Positions 1 to 5,703 of a DNA stretch of 8,769 nucleotides are shown here, piece after piece. Below the pieces are notes generated by a model that saw only the letters and a program-made list of their open reading frames with translations, was not told where the DNA came from and did no database searches. Source of the DNA: Microtetraspora glauca (GTDB taxonomy: Bacteria > Actinomycetota > Actinomycetes > Streptomycetales > Streptomycetaceae); assembly GCA_000721275.1 (NCBI GenBank), contig JOFO01000098.1:1-8769 (forward strand), written 5' to 3'. Position 1 is the stretch's first letter. Each line of letters begins with the position of its first letter. The position numbers and the translations under genes are program-made.

Positions 1-352
1 CATCCGCCTCACCCACGGACAGCCCATCCGCTTCGGCACCGACGACGGCAAGGGCGTCGTCCGCGACCCCGCCACCGGCGACCTCCAGGTCGTCACCGTC
101 ACGCCGGACAACGAGGACCGCATCCTCGTCCACGACGCCCACGCCACCTCCCCCACCACCGCCTTCGCCCTCTCCCGCCTCGCCGACCCCGACACCCTCC
201 ACCACACCCCCATCGGCGTCTTCCGGTCCGTCCAACGACCGGTCTACGACACCCTCATGGCCGACCAGCTCGACACCGCCGTGGAGCGGCAGGGCGAGGG
301 TGACCTGGCCCGGCTGCTGGCCGGGAACGACACGTGGACGGTGGTCGGCTGA
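1..352 (+). CDS. korB: 2-oxoacid:ferredoxin oxidoreductase subunit beta, C-terminal part (5' end outside window)
   Basis: This is the last 116 codons of a gene that begins before the window; the reading frame starts at base 2 and stops with TGA at 350-352. The protein end, with blocks such as DGKGVVRDPATGDLQVV, ILVHDAHATSPTTAFALSRL and a terminal LAGNDTWTVVG, matches what I know of actinobacterial KorB. That subunit carries thiamine diphosphate and an Fe-S cluster and, with KorA, oxidatively decarboxylates 2-oxoglutarate (or another 2-oxoacid) to the acyl-CoA while reducing ferredoxin. The cofactor-binding part lies upstream and cannot be seen, so only the C-terminal tail supports the call. 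The alpha subunit gene would be expected just upstream, outside the window. The gene ends at a strong hairpin (380-418) and faces the convergent HxlR regulator gene. I see no frameshift or truncation in the visible part. Confidence 0.88.
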   Translation, partial: IRLTHGQPIRFGTDDGKGVVRDPATGDLQVVTVTPDNEDRILVHDAHATSPTTAFALSRLADPDTLHHTPIGVFRSVQRPVYDTLMADQLDTAVERQGEGDLARLLAGNDTWTVVG

Positions 353-379
353 CGCGGACGCGCCGGCCCAGCTGACGCC

Positions 380-418
380 GAGAGGGGCACGACCCGGACG
401 ACGGGTCGTGCCCCTCTC
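380..418. terminator. Bidirectional terminator between convergent korB and HxlR genes
   Basis: A perfect 17-bp inverted repeat (left arm 380-396, right arm 402-418) encloses a 5-base loop, GACGA. It lies 27 bases after the korB stop and 20 bases before the stop of the convergent regulator, so it can end both transcripts. No T-tract follows, which is common for hairpin terminators in high-GC actinomycetes. Confidence 0.88.
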
Positions 419-438
419 CGCGTCCGGAGGGGTCCGGG

Positions 439-846
439 TCAGCCGCGGGCCGCGTCGTAGCGGGCGCGGGCCTCCTCGACGGCGGGGACGCGGGACTGGG
501 TCCAGAGGGCCAGGTCGCGGACGCGGCGGGCGGCGTCCTCGCCGAGCGGGGTGAGGCTGTAGTCGACGCGGGGCGGGATGACGGGCTGGGCGGCGCGGTG
601 GACGAAGCCGTCCCGCTCAAGGGTCTGGAGGGTCTGGGTCAGCATCTTCTCGCTGACGCCGCCGATCCGCCGCCGCAGCTCGCTGAACCGGTACGAGCGC
701 TCCAGCAGGGCCATGAGGACGAGGACGCCCCAGCGGCTGGTGACGTGCTCCAGGACCAGCCGGGACGGGCACGTGGTGCCGTCGGTGGCGGCCAGCAGGG
801 GGGCGGGCGGGGCGGCCTCGGCTGGGGTCTGTTCACTTACCTGCAC
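439..846 (-). CDS. qorR: HxlR (DUF24) family redox-type transcriptional regulator, QorR-like
   Basis: This 135-residue winged-helix regulator is of normal HxlR length. The start is GTG (844-846), preceded by an AAGG ribosome site 7 bases upstream. The family core begins with a conserved cysteine (C26 in TTCPSRLVLEHVTSRWGVLVLMAL). The helix-turn-helix follows (about residues 53-84, recognition part VSEKMLTQTLQTLERDGFVHR), then the wing (PPRVDYSLTPLG, 91-102). C26 is the only cysteine; in characterised relatives such as QorR, YodB and HypR the equivalent cysteine senses quinones or disulfide stress. The gene is divergent from a QorB-type quinone reductase, the same pairing as ytfH/ytfG in E. 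coli and qorR/qor2 in Corynebacterium glutamicum. It probably represses both genes through the inverted repeat at 850-874. The QorR role is inferred from family and neighbour; the family assignment is firm. Confidence 0.87.
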   Translation of the reverse strand: MQVSEQTPAEAAPPAPLLAATDGTTCPSRLVLEHVTSRWGVLVLMALLERSYRFSELRRRIGGVSEKMLTQTLQTLERDGFVHRAAQPVIPPRVDYSLTPLGEDAARRVRDLALWTQSRVPAVEEARARYDAARG

Positions 847-849
847 GTC

Positions 850-874
850 AGTACCTTACGTCAAAGTGGGTACT
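850..874. promoter_or_regulatory. Probable HxlR/QorR operator in the divergent promoter region
   Basis: A perfect inverted repeat AGTACC-N13-GGTACT (arms 850-855 and 869-874) lies just upstream of the regulator start and 84 bases before the qorB start. HxlR-family operators described for QorR and relatives are GTAC-containing inverted repeats with a similar arm spacing. The right arm overlaps TACTTT (871-876), a possible -10 box for qorB. On the other strand TAAGGT (complement of 853-858) could be the -10 of the regulator with TTGAAA (complement of 874-879) as -35, though that spacer is short at 15 bases. Binding would block both directions. The hexamer choices are tentative; the repeat is clear. 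Confidence 0.7.
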
Positions 875-958
875 TTCAAATAGATAGCGCACCCCGTACG
901 GTGAGTGTGTCACCCCGACCGCAGCCCCACCCCCTCACCACAGGAAGCGAGTGATCCC

Positions 959-1834
959 ATGAGCATCGTCGTCACCGGAGCCACCGGACAGCTCGGCCGT
1001 CTCGTCGTCGACGCCCTCCTGGCCGACCCGGCCGTCCCCGCCGGTTCCGTCGCCGCCGTCGTACGGAACAAGGAGAAGGCCGCCGACCTGGCCGAGCGCG
1101 GGGTCGAGCTGCGGATCGCCGACTACAGCCGGCCCGAGACGCTGGCCGGCGCCTTCGCGGCGGGCGACCGGGTGCTGCTGATCTCCGGCAGCGAGGTCGG
1201 GCAGCGGGTCCTGCAGCACGCCGCCGTGATCGACGCGGCCAAGGCGGCGGGCGTGGCCCAGCTGGCGTACACCGGCGTGCTGGGCGGGCCGGACGCCGAC
1301 TTCGACCTGGCGGCGGAGCACAAGGAGACCGAGGCGCTGATCCTCGCCTCGGGGCTGCCGTACACCTTCCTGCGCAACGGCTGGTACAGCGAGAACTACA
1401 CGGCGAACCTCGCGCCCGTCCTCGCGCACGGCGCCGTCGTCGCCAACGCGGGCGAGGGCCGGGTCGCCTCCGCCTCCCGCGCCGACTACGCCGCCGCGGC
1501 GGCGGCCGTGCTGACCGGGCCGACCGAGGAGCACCTGGGCCGGGCGTACGAGCTGAGCGGCGACGAGGCGTGGTCGCTGGCGGAGTACGCGGCGGAGGTC
1601 GGCGCCCGGGCCGGGCGGGAGATCACGTACAGGAACGTGCCGGCGGCGGCGCACCTGGAGATCCTGACGGGCGCGGGAGTGCCGGAGGCGTTCGCGGCGA
1701 TCCTCGTCGACGTCGACGAGGCGGTCGCGCGGGGCGCGCTGGCGCTCCGGACCGGCGACCTGGCGCGGCTGATCGGGCGCCCGACCACGCCGATCGGCAC
1801 GACGATCGCGGAGGCGCTGGCGGCGGCGCGCTGA
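959..1834 (+). CDS. qorB: NmrA-like / QorB-type NAD(P)H:quinone oxidoreductase (atypical SDR)
   Basis: This 291-residue Rossmann-fold enzyme matches E. coli QorB (YtfG, about 286 residues) along its length. Visible blocks are the nucleotide-binding GATGQLG (G7, G10 and G13), LLISGSEVGQR (73-83), NAAKAAGV-like DAAKAAGV (92-99), the hallmark NGWYSENY (140-147), SASRADYAAAAA (171-182) and a C-terminal LIGRPTT (271-277). QorB enzymes reduce quinones with NAD(P)H in the cytoplasm; the cell uses them against quinone or electrophile stress. The ATG at 959 is chosen because an AGGAAG ribosome site (942-947) precedes it and the protein then begins directly with the Rossmann strand MSIVVTGATG; the longer frame back to 905 adds a proline-rich stretch unlike the family. 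Expression is probably controlled by the divergent HxlR regulator via the repeat at 850-874. Confidence 0.9.
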   Translation: MSIVVTGATGQLGRLVVDALLADPAVPAGSVAAVVRNKEKAADLAERGVELRIADYSRPETLAGAFAAGDRVLLISGSEVGQRVLQHAAVIDAAKAAGVAQLAYTGVLGGPDADFDLAAEHKETEALILASGLPYTFLRNGWYSENYTANLAPVLAHGAVVANAGEGRVASASRADYAAAAAAVLTGPTEEHLGRAYELSGDEAWSLAEYAAEVGARAGREITYRNVPAAAHLEILTGAGVPEAFAAILVDVDEAVARGALALRTGDLARLIGRPTTPIGTTIAEALAAAR

Positions 1835-1874
1835 CCGCCGCCTCCCATGGTCATGACCGTATAGCGGTACACAC

Positions 1875-1904
1875 ATGACAGCCGGCCCTGTGCGGCGCTA
1901 CCTT
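1875..1904 (+). promoter_or_regulatory. Likely vegetative promoter of rarD
   Basis: ATGACA (1875-1880, -35-like) and TACCTT (1899-1904, -10-like) are separated by 18 bases, a good fit to a housekeeping sigma-70 (HrdB-type) promoter. Transcription would start near 1911, leaving a leader of about 30 bases before the ATG at 1941. The upstream in-frame ATG at 1875 lies inside the -35 box, which argues against using it as the start. Confidence 0.6.
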
Positions 1905-1940
1905 CGTCGGGACAGCGCGGCGCAGGGCGGGAGGCTTTCC

Positions 1941-2945
1941 ATGGGCGGAAGAGAGACGGACGGAACCGTCGGGACGGCGGACGGCGGCGACGGCCGCGCC
2001 GGTCTGCTGTACGGCGTCGGCGCGTACGCGATATGGGGCCTCGTGCCGCTCTACTGGCCGCTCCTCAAGCCGGCGAGCGCGGGCGAGATCCTGGCGCACC
2101 GGATGGTCTGGTCGTTCGTCCTCGTCGGCCTCGCGCTGCTGGCGCTGCGCCGGTGGGGCTGGATGCGGGAGCTGGCGGCGAGCCCGCGGAAGCTGGGGCT
2201 GCTGACGATCGCCGCGACCGTCATCACGGTCAACTGGGGCCTGTACATCTGGTCGGTCAACAACGGGCACGTCGTCGAGTCGTCCCTCGGCTACTTCATC
2301 AACCCGCTGGTGACGATCGCGCTCGGCGTCCTCGTCCTGAAGGAACGCCTCCGGCCCGCCCAGTGGGCGGCGGTCGGCATCGGCTTCGCCGCCGTCCTCG
2401 TCCTGGCGATCGGCTACGGCCGCCCGCCCTGGATCTCCCTCGTCCTCGCCTTCTCCTTCGCCGTCTACGGCCTGGTGAAGAAGCAGGTCAACCTCGGCGG
2501 CCTGGAGTCGCTGGCGGCCGAGACGGCCGTCCAGTTCCTGCCGGCCCTCGGCTACCTGGTCTTCCTCGGCTCGCGCTCGGAACTCGCCTTCGGCTCCGAG
2601 GGCGCCGGCCACATGGCGCTGCTCGCCACCACCGGCGTCGTCACGGCGATCCCGCTCGTCTGCTTCGGCGCGGCGGCGATCCGGGTCCCGCTCTCCACCC
2701 TGGGCCTCCTCCAGTACCTGGCCCCGACCTTCCAGTTCCTCCTCGGCGTCGTGTACTTCCACGAGGCGATGCCGCCGGAGCGCTGGGCCGGCTTCTCCCT
2801 GGTGTGGCTCGCCCTCACGCTCCTCACCTGGGACGCCCTCCGCACGGCCCGCCGCAGCCGCGCCGCGATGACCCGAGCCGCGAAGCAGGCCGCCACCCAC
2901 ACCCCACTCCCCCGACCCGCCCCGACGGACGACGTCCGCGCCTGA
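1941..2945 (+). CDS. rarD: RarD-type EamA/DMT superfamily permease
   Basis: The product is a 334-residue integral membrane protein of the drug/metabolite transporter superfamily, RarD subgroup. After a hydrophilic N-terminus (1-20) come about ten hydrophobic segments up to residue 299, then a basic cytoplasmic tail rich in Arg and Pro. The family hallmark is very clear at about 98-142: NWGLYIWSVNNGHVVESSLG, then YFINPLVTIALGVLVLKERL and RPAQWAA. EAxxPERW near 275-282 is also typical. E. coli RarD is annotated as a chloramphenicol-sensitivity permease, but the natural substrate is not established, so none is assigned here. ATG 1941 has GGGAGG (1929-1934) six bases upstream, and the promoter at 1875-1904 fits it; the frame could open at 1875 but that codon falls in the promoter. 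The DUF4291 gene follows 50 bases later on the same strand and may be co-transcribed. Confidence 0.92.
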   Translation: MGGRETDGTVGTADGGDGRAGLLYGVGAYAIWGLVPLYWPLLKPASAGEILAHRMVWSFVLVGLALLALRRWGWMRELAASPRKLGLLTIAATVITVNWGLYIWSVNNGHVVESSLGYFINPLVTIALGVLVLKERLRPAQWAAVGIGFAAVLVLAIGYGRPPWISLVLAFSFAVYGLVKKQVNLGGLESLAAETAVQFLPALGYLVFLGSRSELAFGSEGAGHMALLATTGVVTAIPLVCFGAAAIRVPLSTLGLLQYLAPTFQFLLGVVYFHEAMPPERWAGFSLVWLALTLLTWDALRTARRSRAAMTRAAKQAATHTPLPRPAPTDDVRA

Positions 2946-2995
2946 CGGCGAAAACGGGTGGCCGCAGCCCGGCCCGCCGCTCCACCCTGGACCCC

Positions 2996-3613
2996 ATGTC
3001 CCCACTCCCGGCGGTACGGGGCGGCGAGCCGCTCCGCCGCGTCCGCGCGCTGCACACCGGCACCACGGTCACCGTCTACCAGGCGTACCCGCCGGAGATC
3101 GGCCTGCCCACCGCGCGCGACGGGAGGTTCCCGGAGCTCTGGAAGCGGGACCGGATGACGTGGATCAAGCCGTCGTTCCTGTGGATGATGTACCGCTCCG
3201 GCTGGGGCACCAAGGAGGGCCAGGAGACCGTCCTCGCGGTGGAGATCACCAGGGCGGGCTTCGAGTGGGCGCTGCGGCACGCCTGTCTGTCGCACTACGA
3301 GCGCGGCTTCCACGCCGACCGGGCGTCCTGGCAGCGGGAGCTGCGGCGGGCGCCGGCCCGGGTGCAGTGGGACCCGGAGCGGGACCTGCGGCTGGCTCCG
3401 CTGCCGTACCGCTCGCTCCAGCTGGGTCTCGCGGGCGAGGCGGCACGCCGGTACGCGGACGAGTGGACGGTCGCCGTCACCGACGTCACGGCGCTCGCCC
3501 GGGCGGCGCACGCCCTCGTGCGGGCCGGGGACCTGACGGCCGCGGCACGGCTGCTGCCGGCCGAGACGCCGTACCCGGAGCCGGACGGTCTGCTGGACCG
3601 GGTGCGGGCCTGA
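2996..3613 (+). CDS. DUF4291 family protein
   Basis: This 205-residue protein belongs to DUF4291 (Pfam PF14124). It shows the family blocks VYQAYPPEI (28-35), MTWIKPSFLWMMYRSGWGTK (54-73), GQETVLAVEITRAGFEWAL (75-92) and VQWDPERDLRLAPLPYRSLQ (123-142). There is no signal peptide or membrane segment, so it should be cytoplasmic. Its biochemical role is unknown to me from experiment. I have an unverified recollection that an ADP-ribosyltransferase-like fold has been proposed for this family, and I do not rely on it. ATG 2996 has no clear Shine-Dalgarno sequence. CACCCT (2983-2988) lies seven bases before it, the distance expected for the -10 box of a leaderless message, but no convincing -35 is present; read-through from rarD is the alternative. 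The gene ends at a convergent hairpin at 3620-3659. Confidence 0.85.
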   Translation: MSPLPAVRGGEPLRRVRALHTGTTVTVYQAYPPEIGLPTARDGRFPELWKRDRMTWIKPSFLWMMYRSGWGTKEGQETVLAVEITRAGFEWALRHACLSHYERGFHADRASWQRELRRAPARVQWDPERDLRLAPLPYRSLQLGLAGEAARRYADEWTVAVTDVTALARAAHALVRAGDLTAAARLLPAETPYPEPDGLLDRVRA

Positions 3614-3619
3614 GGTCGG

Positions 3620-3659
3620 CCCGGGGGAACGGGGCCCGGGTGGGTCCCGTTTCCCCGGG
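3620..3659. terminator. Bidirectional terminator between DUF4291 and RNHCP genes
   Basis: A long imperfect hairpin pairs 3620-3637 with 3642-3659 around a 4-base loop: about 17 pairs including one G-U, with a single-base bulge on each arm. It sits 7 bases after the DUF4291 stop and 9 bases before the stop of the convergent RNHCP gene, so it probably serves both. There is a short T run (3650-3652) inside the right arm but no trailing T-tract. Confidence 0.72.
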
Positions 3660-3667
3660 GTTGCGGG

Positions 3668-4096
3668 TCACAGGGTGAGGAGGGCTCCGTGGGCCGCTGT
3701 GGGGACGGACGGGTCGCGGAGGGGGCGGAGGGCCAGGCGGATCAGGGCGAGGGCGTTGTCGTCGCCGGCGATCCGGTTGGCGCTCAGTTCGCCGCAGGAG
3801 CGGCACTCGTGGACCAGGAGCCACTCGCCGTCCGGGCGGACGGAGACGCTGAGCGGCACCATGCGGCCCCGGCAGGCGGACGCCCGGTCGCCGGGGATCC
3901 GGGCGTCGACGTGCAGGCTGGCCAGGCAGGTCGGGCAGTGGTTGCGGTGCGCCGTGCCCGGCGCGGCCAGCGGGACGACGAGCCGGCAGGCGACGCACCG
4001 GAAGTCCTGCTCCCGGTGGCCGGTCCGCTGCCCGTGCAGCACGTCCTTGCGCCGCTGGGCGCGGCGCCGGTCGTCGGTGCGCGTACGGCGGGCCAT
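3668..4096 (-). CDS. RNHCP domain protein with basic N-terminal extension (downstream copy of a tandem pair)
   Basis: This 142-residue protein carries the RNHCP domain (Pfam PF12647), named for the motif seen here as HRNHCPTC (50-57). Seven cysteines are placed as in the family: C34/C37, C54/C57, C75 and C98/C101. These are paired CxxC motifs that look like a zinc-binding fold; zinc is an inference from the pattern. Conserved GEWLLVHECRSCGELSANRIAGDDN (90-114) follows. The function of the family is not known to me. Unlike its upstream neighbour, this copy has a 30-residue N-terminal extension with about ten Arg and one Lys, which could contact nucleic acid. The ATG (4094-4096) follows the stop codon of the upstream RNHCP gene after a single base, so translation is probably coupled. 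The start is supported by that junction rather than by a strong ribosome site. Confidence 0.85.
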   Translation of the reverse strand: MARRTRTDDRRRAQRRKDVLHGQRTGHREQDFRCVACRLVVPLAAPGTAHRNHCPTCLASLHVDARIPGDRASACRGRMVPLSVSVRPDGEWLLVHECRSCGELSANRIAGDDNALALIRLALRPLRDPSVPTAAHGALLTL

Positions 4097-4097
4097 G

Positions 4098-4442
4098 TCA
4101 CAGGTCCCCGAACGCTTCGAGCGGGAACGGCGGCTGGGCCAGCGGCCGTACCGCCATCCGCATCAGGATGAGCCGGTTGTCGTCCTCGGCGACGGGGCTG
4201 GAGGTCAGCTCGTCGCAGCGCACGCACCGGTGCACGATCATCCAGTCGCCGGTGCGCAGCACGGCGATGGAGATCGGGGACATGCGCGCCCCGCAGTCGC
4301 TCGGTCCGCCCTCGACGTGGTCGTGGACGTGCCGGGAGTGCAGGCAGGACGGGCAGTGGTTGCGCCGCTGCCCGCCGGCGGCGTGGGCGTGGACGGTGAG
4401 TCCGCACCACACGCAGGTGAAGGTGTCGATGGTGATGGTCAC
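4098..4442 (-). CDS. RNHCP domain protein (upstream copy of a tandem pair)
   Basis: This 114-residue RNHCP-family protein has C10/C13, C30/C33, C50 and C73/C76 in nearly the same spacing as the downstream paralogue. The name motif appears as RRNHCPSC (26-33), and GDWMIVHRCVRCDELTSSPVAEDDN (65-89) matches the conserved end block. It begins with GTG (4440-4442) preceded at seven bases by an AAGGAG ribosome site (complement of 4450-4455), and lacks the basic extension of its partner. All seven cysteines are kept in both copies although the surrounding residues have diverged, which suggests an old duplication with both products functional. No signal peptide or membrane segment is present. Function unknown; a paired zinc-cysteine protein is as far as the sequence goes. 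Confidence 0.85.
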   Translation of the reverse strand: MTITIDTFTCVWCGLTVHAHAAGGQRRNHCPSCLHSRHVHDHVEGGPSDCGARMSPISIAVLRTGDWMIVHRCVRCDELTSSPVAEDDNRLILMRMAVRPLAQPPFPLEAFGDL

Positions 4443-4681
4443 CCGGAGGCTCCTTGCTGAGGAAGTGTCGCTGACAGCAGGAGTCGGCCGAGCGGGCCTC
4501 GCGAAGGAGACTGCCTAGGCGGAAAGGGCCATGGAGTGAGGCGCGCTCGGCGCGGGCCGGGGCATACAACACCCTCTCTGCGGGCCGGGGGCCCGGATCG
4601 TACGGCGGACGGGGGACGACGTCTCCGACGGTAGGCAGCGCGCCCCGGGCGCCGCCACCGGTTTTTCCGGCCGCGCCCCCG
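4443..4681. other. Gene-free spacer upstream of the RNHCP pair
   Basis: No credible coding sequence lies in these 239 bases on either strand. It must contain the RNHCP promoter unless the pair is transcribed from the DUF1203 gene. On the minus strand TACGAT (complement of 4598-4603) has the TAnnnT form of a -10 box but no recognisable -35. GCGCCCGGGGCGC (complement of 4642-4654) is a short GC hairpin 28 bases past the DUF1203 stop and could be a weak terminator. Neither assignment is strong. Confidence 0.3.
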
Positions 4682-5164
4682 TCACGGCCGGCGCACCTCG
4701 AAGTGGAAGCAGCCGTACTCGACGGCGCGGACGTGCACGAGCGCGACCTCCGGGTCGGCGAACGCCTCCGCGAACGCCTCGTCCAGGCCGGGGAGTTCGA
4801 CGAGCCGCCCGCCGACGATGCGGCCGTCGGCGCCGTACCGGCGGACGGTGCGCAGCGCCCCCGGCCGCGCGAAGGGGTAGTCGTCGGCCGGTTCGGGCCC
4901 CGCGCACGCGTCGCCGTGCACGAAGACGGGCCCGACCTCGTCGTACGCCCCCGGCGCCGCGCCCGTGGCGGCGGCCCAGCGCCGCAGCGGCGCGTACGAG
5001 ACGAGCGCGATCCGCTCGCCGGGACGGGAGAGCCGGAGGCAGCAGCGCAGGGGGTGTCCGCCCTCGGGCGCGACGTACGGGACGCAGGGGCGGCCGGCGT
5101 CGTCGACGGTGCGGAGGGCGGTGAGGACGTCGGGCTCGACGGCCCGGGGCGTGAAGCGGTTCAT
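4682..5164 (-). CDS. DUF1203 family protein
   Basis: This 160-residue protein has the features of DUF1203 (Pfam PF06718): HPLRCCLRLSRPGERIALVSY (37-57), YDEVGPVFVHGDAC (74-87), DDYPFARPGALRTVRRY (94-110), a DGRIVGG segment (113-119) and a C-terminal VHVRAVEYGCFHFEVRR (143-159). The paired Cys41-Cys42, His83, Cys87 and His154 are the polar residues that stand out. No catalytic activity is known to me for the family, and I assign none. The product should be cytoplasmic: there is no signal or membrane segment. The ATG (5162-5164) has GGTGAGG (complement of 5173-5179) eight bases upstream. It lies 79 bases after the VOC gene on the same strand and may be the last gene of the monooxygenase-led transcript, although a hairpin at 5183-5203 stands between them. 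Confidence 0.83.
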   Translation of the reverse strand: MNRFTPRAVEPDVLTALRTVDDAGRPCVPYVAPEGGHPLRCCLRLSRPGERIALVSYAPLRRWAAATGAAPGAYDEVGPVFVHGDACAGPEPADDYPFARPGALRTVRRYGADGRIVGGRLVELPGLDEAFAEAFADPEVALVHVRAVEYGCFHFEVRRP

Positions 5165-5182
5165 GCCCCCAGCCTCACCGAG

Positions 5183-5203
5183 CCGCCGGAGCCGGGCTGG
5201 CGG
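5183..5203 (-). terminator. Possible weak terminator or intercistronic hairpin
   Basis: CCGCC (5183-5187) pairs with GGCGG (5199-5203), and AGC (5190-5192) pairs with GCT (5196-5198), with a two-base bulge and a three-base loop. It lies between the VOC and DUF1203 genes on the minus strand, close to the DUF1203 ribosome site. It could attenuate read-through or influence translation. In such GC-rich DNA hairpins of this size arise by chance, so the call is weak. Confidence 0.3.
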
Positions 5204-5243
5204 ATTCCGGACGCCGCGGTCGAGCGGCTTCCGCGCCGGCCCG

Positions 5244-5636
5244 TCAGGCTTCGCCGACGGGGGCGATGCGGCGGCGGAGCAGGCAGAACTCGTTGCCCTC
5301 GGGGTCGGCGAGGACGTGCCACTCCTCCTCGCCGGTCTGCCCGACGTCCGCCGGCACCGCGCCGAGCGCGAGGAGCCGCCGCAGTTCGGCGTCCTGGTCG
5401 CGGTCGGTGGCGCTGACGTCGATGTGCAGGCGCCTGCTGCCGGTGCGGGGCTCGTCGTTGGGGCTGAGGACGAGGGTGGGCAGCGGGCCGCCGAAGCCGG
5501 TGCCGGCGGGCCCGATCTCGATGCTGCCGTCCTCCTCCCGGCCCAGTTCGACGTAGCCGAGGACCTCGCTCCAGAAGGCGGCGAGGCGTTCGGGGTCGGC
5601 GCATTCGAGGACGAGCTCACTGATGCGGCATGCCAT
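5244..5636 (-). CDS. VOC superfamily (glyoxalase-like) protein
   Basis: This 130-residue protein is the length of a single vicinal-oxygen-chelate unit (two beta-alpha-beta-beta-beta repeats). It starts with the typical RISELVLECADPERLAAFWSEVLGY (4-28). A central PTLVLSP strand (53-59) follows, then RRLHIDVSATDRD (68-80), which contributes a possible metal ligand, His71. It ends WHVLADPEGNEFCLL (106-120), the second hallmark. Members include glyoxalases, dioxygenases and small-molecule resistance or binding proteins, so the substrate cannot be read from sequence. ATG 5634-5636 gives the usual family N-terminus. It has no good ribosome site, but TACGCT lies six bases before it, compatible with a leaderless start; an in-frame ATG at 5661-5663 would add nine residues. 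It sits 67 bases after the FAD monooxygenase on the same strand, which suggests a shared transcript and perhaps a shared small-molecule substrate. Confidence 0.85.
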   Translation of the reverse strand: MACRISELVLECADPERLAAFWSEVLGYVELGREEDGSIEIGPAGTGFGGPLPTLVLSPNDEPRTGSRRLHIDVSATDRDQDAELRRLLALGAVPADVGQTGEEEWHVLADPEGNEFCLLRRRIAPVGEA

Positions 5637-5703
5637 GGGGACAGCGTACGGAACCTCGCGCATCGAACCCCCCGTCGCGAATCGCCTCCCCCCGCCCGGC
5701 AGT

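Noticed and set aside
935..1876. A 313-codon minus-strand frame opposite qorB
   Set aside because: It is a shadow in high-GC DNA: low-complexity Arg/Gly/Val translation with no motif, opposite a clear QorB enzyme.
1875..1940. An upstream ATG extending RarD by 22 residues
   Set aside because: It lies in a likely -35 box and lacks a ribosome site, whereas ATG 1941 has GGGAGG at six bases.
1851..3005. A 384-codon minus-strand frame opposite rarD
   Set aside because: Its composition is Gly/Arg/Glu-rich without family motifs, while the plus strand encodes an unmistakable RarD permease.
2033..3613. A 526-codon plus-strand frame joining the rarD region to DUF4291
   Set aside because: The first two thirds is a low-complexity shadow of rarD in another frame. 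The DUF4291 homology starts only after the ATG at 2996.
3784..4572. A 262-codon minus-strand frame over the RNHCP region
   Set aside because: It is shifted relative to the two RNHCP genes, both of which have conserved cysteine patterns and good starts. The shadow shows only Arg/Pro/Ala-rich text.
4661..4671. A CCGG-T5-CCGG motif after the DUF1203 gene as an intrinsic terminator
   Set aside because: The stem is only four pairs, and the T (or, on the minus strand, A) run is in the loop rather than after the hairpin.
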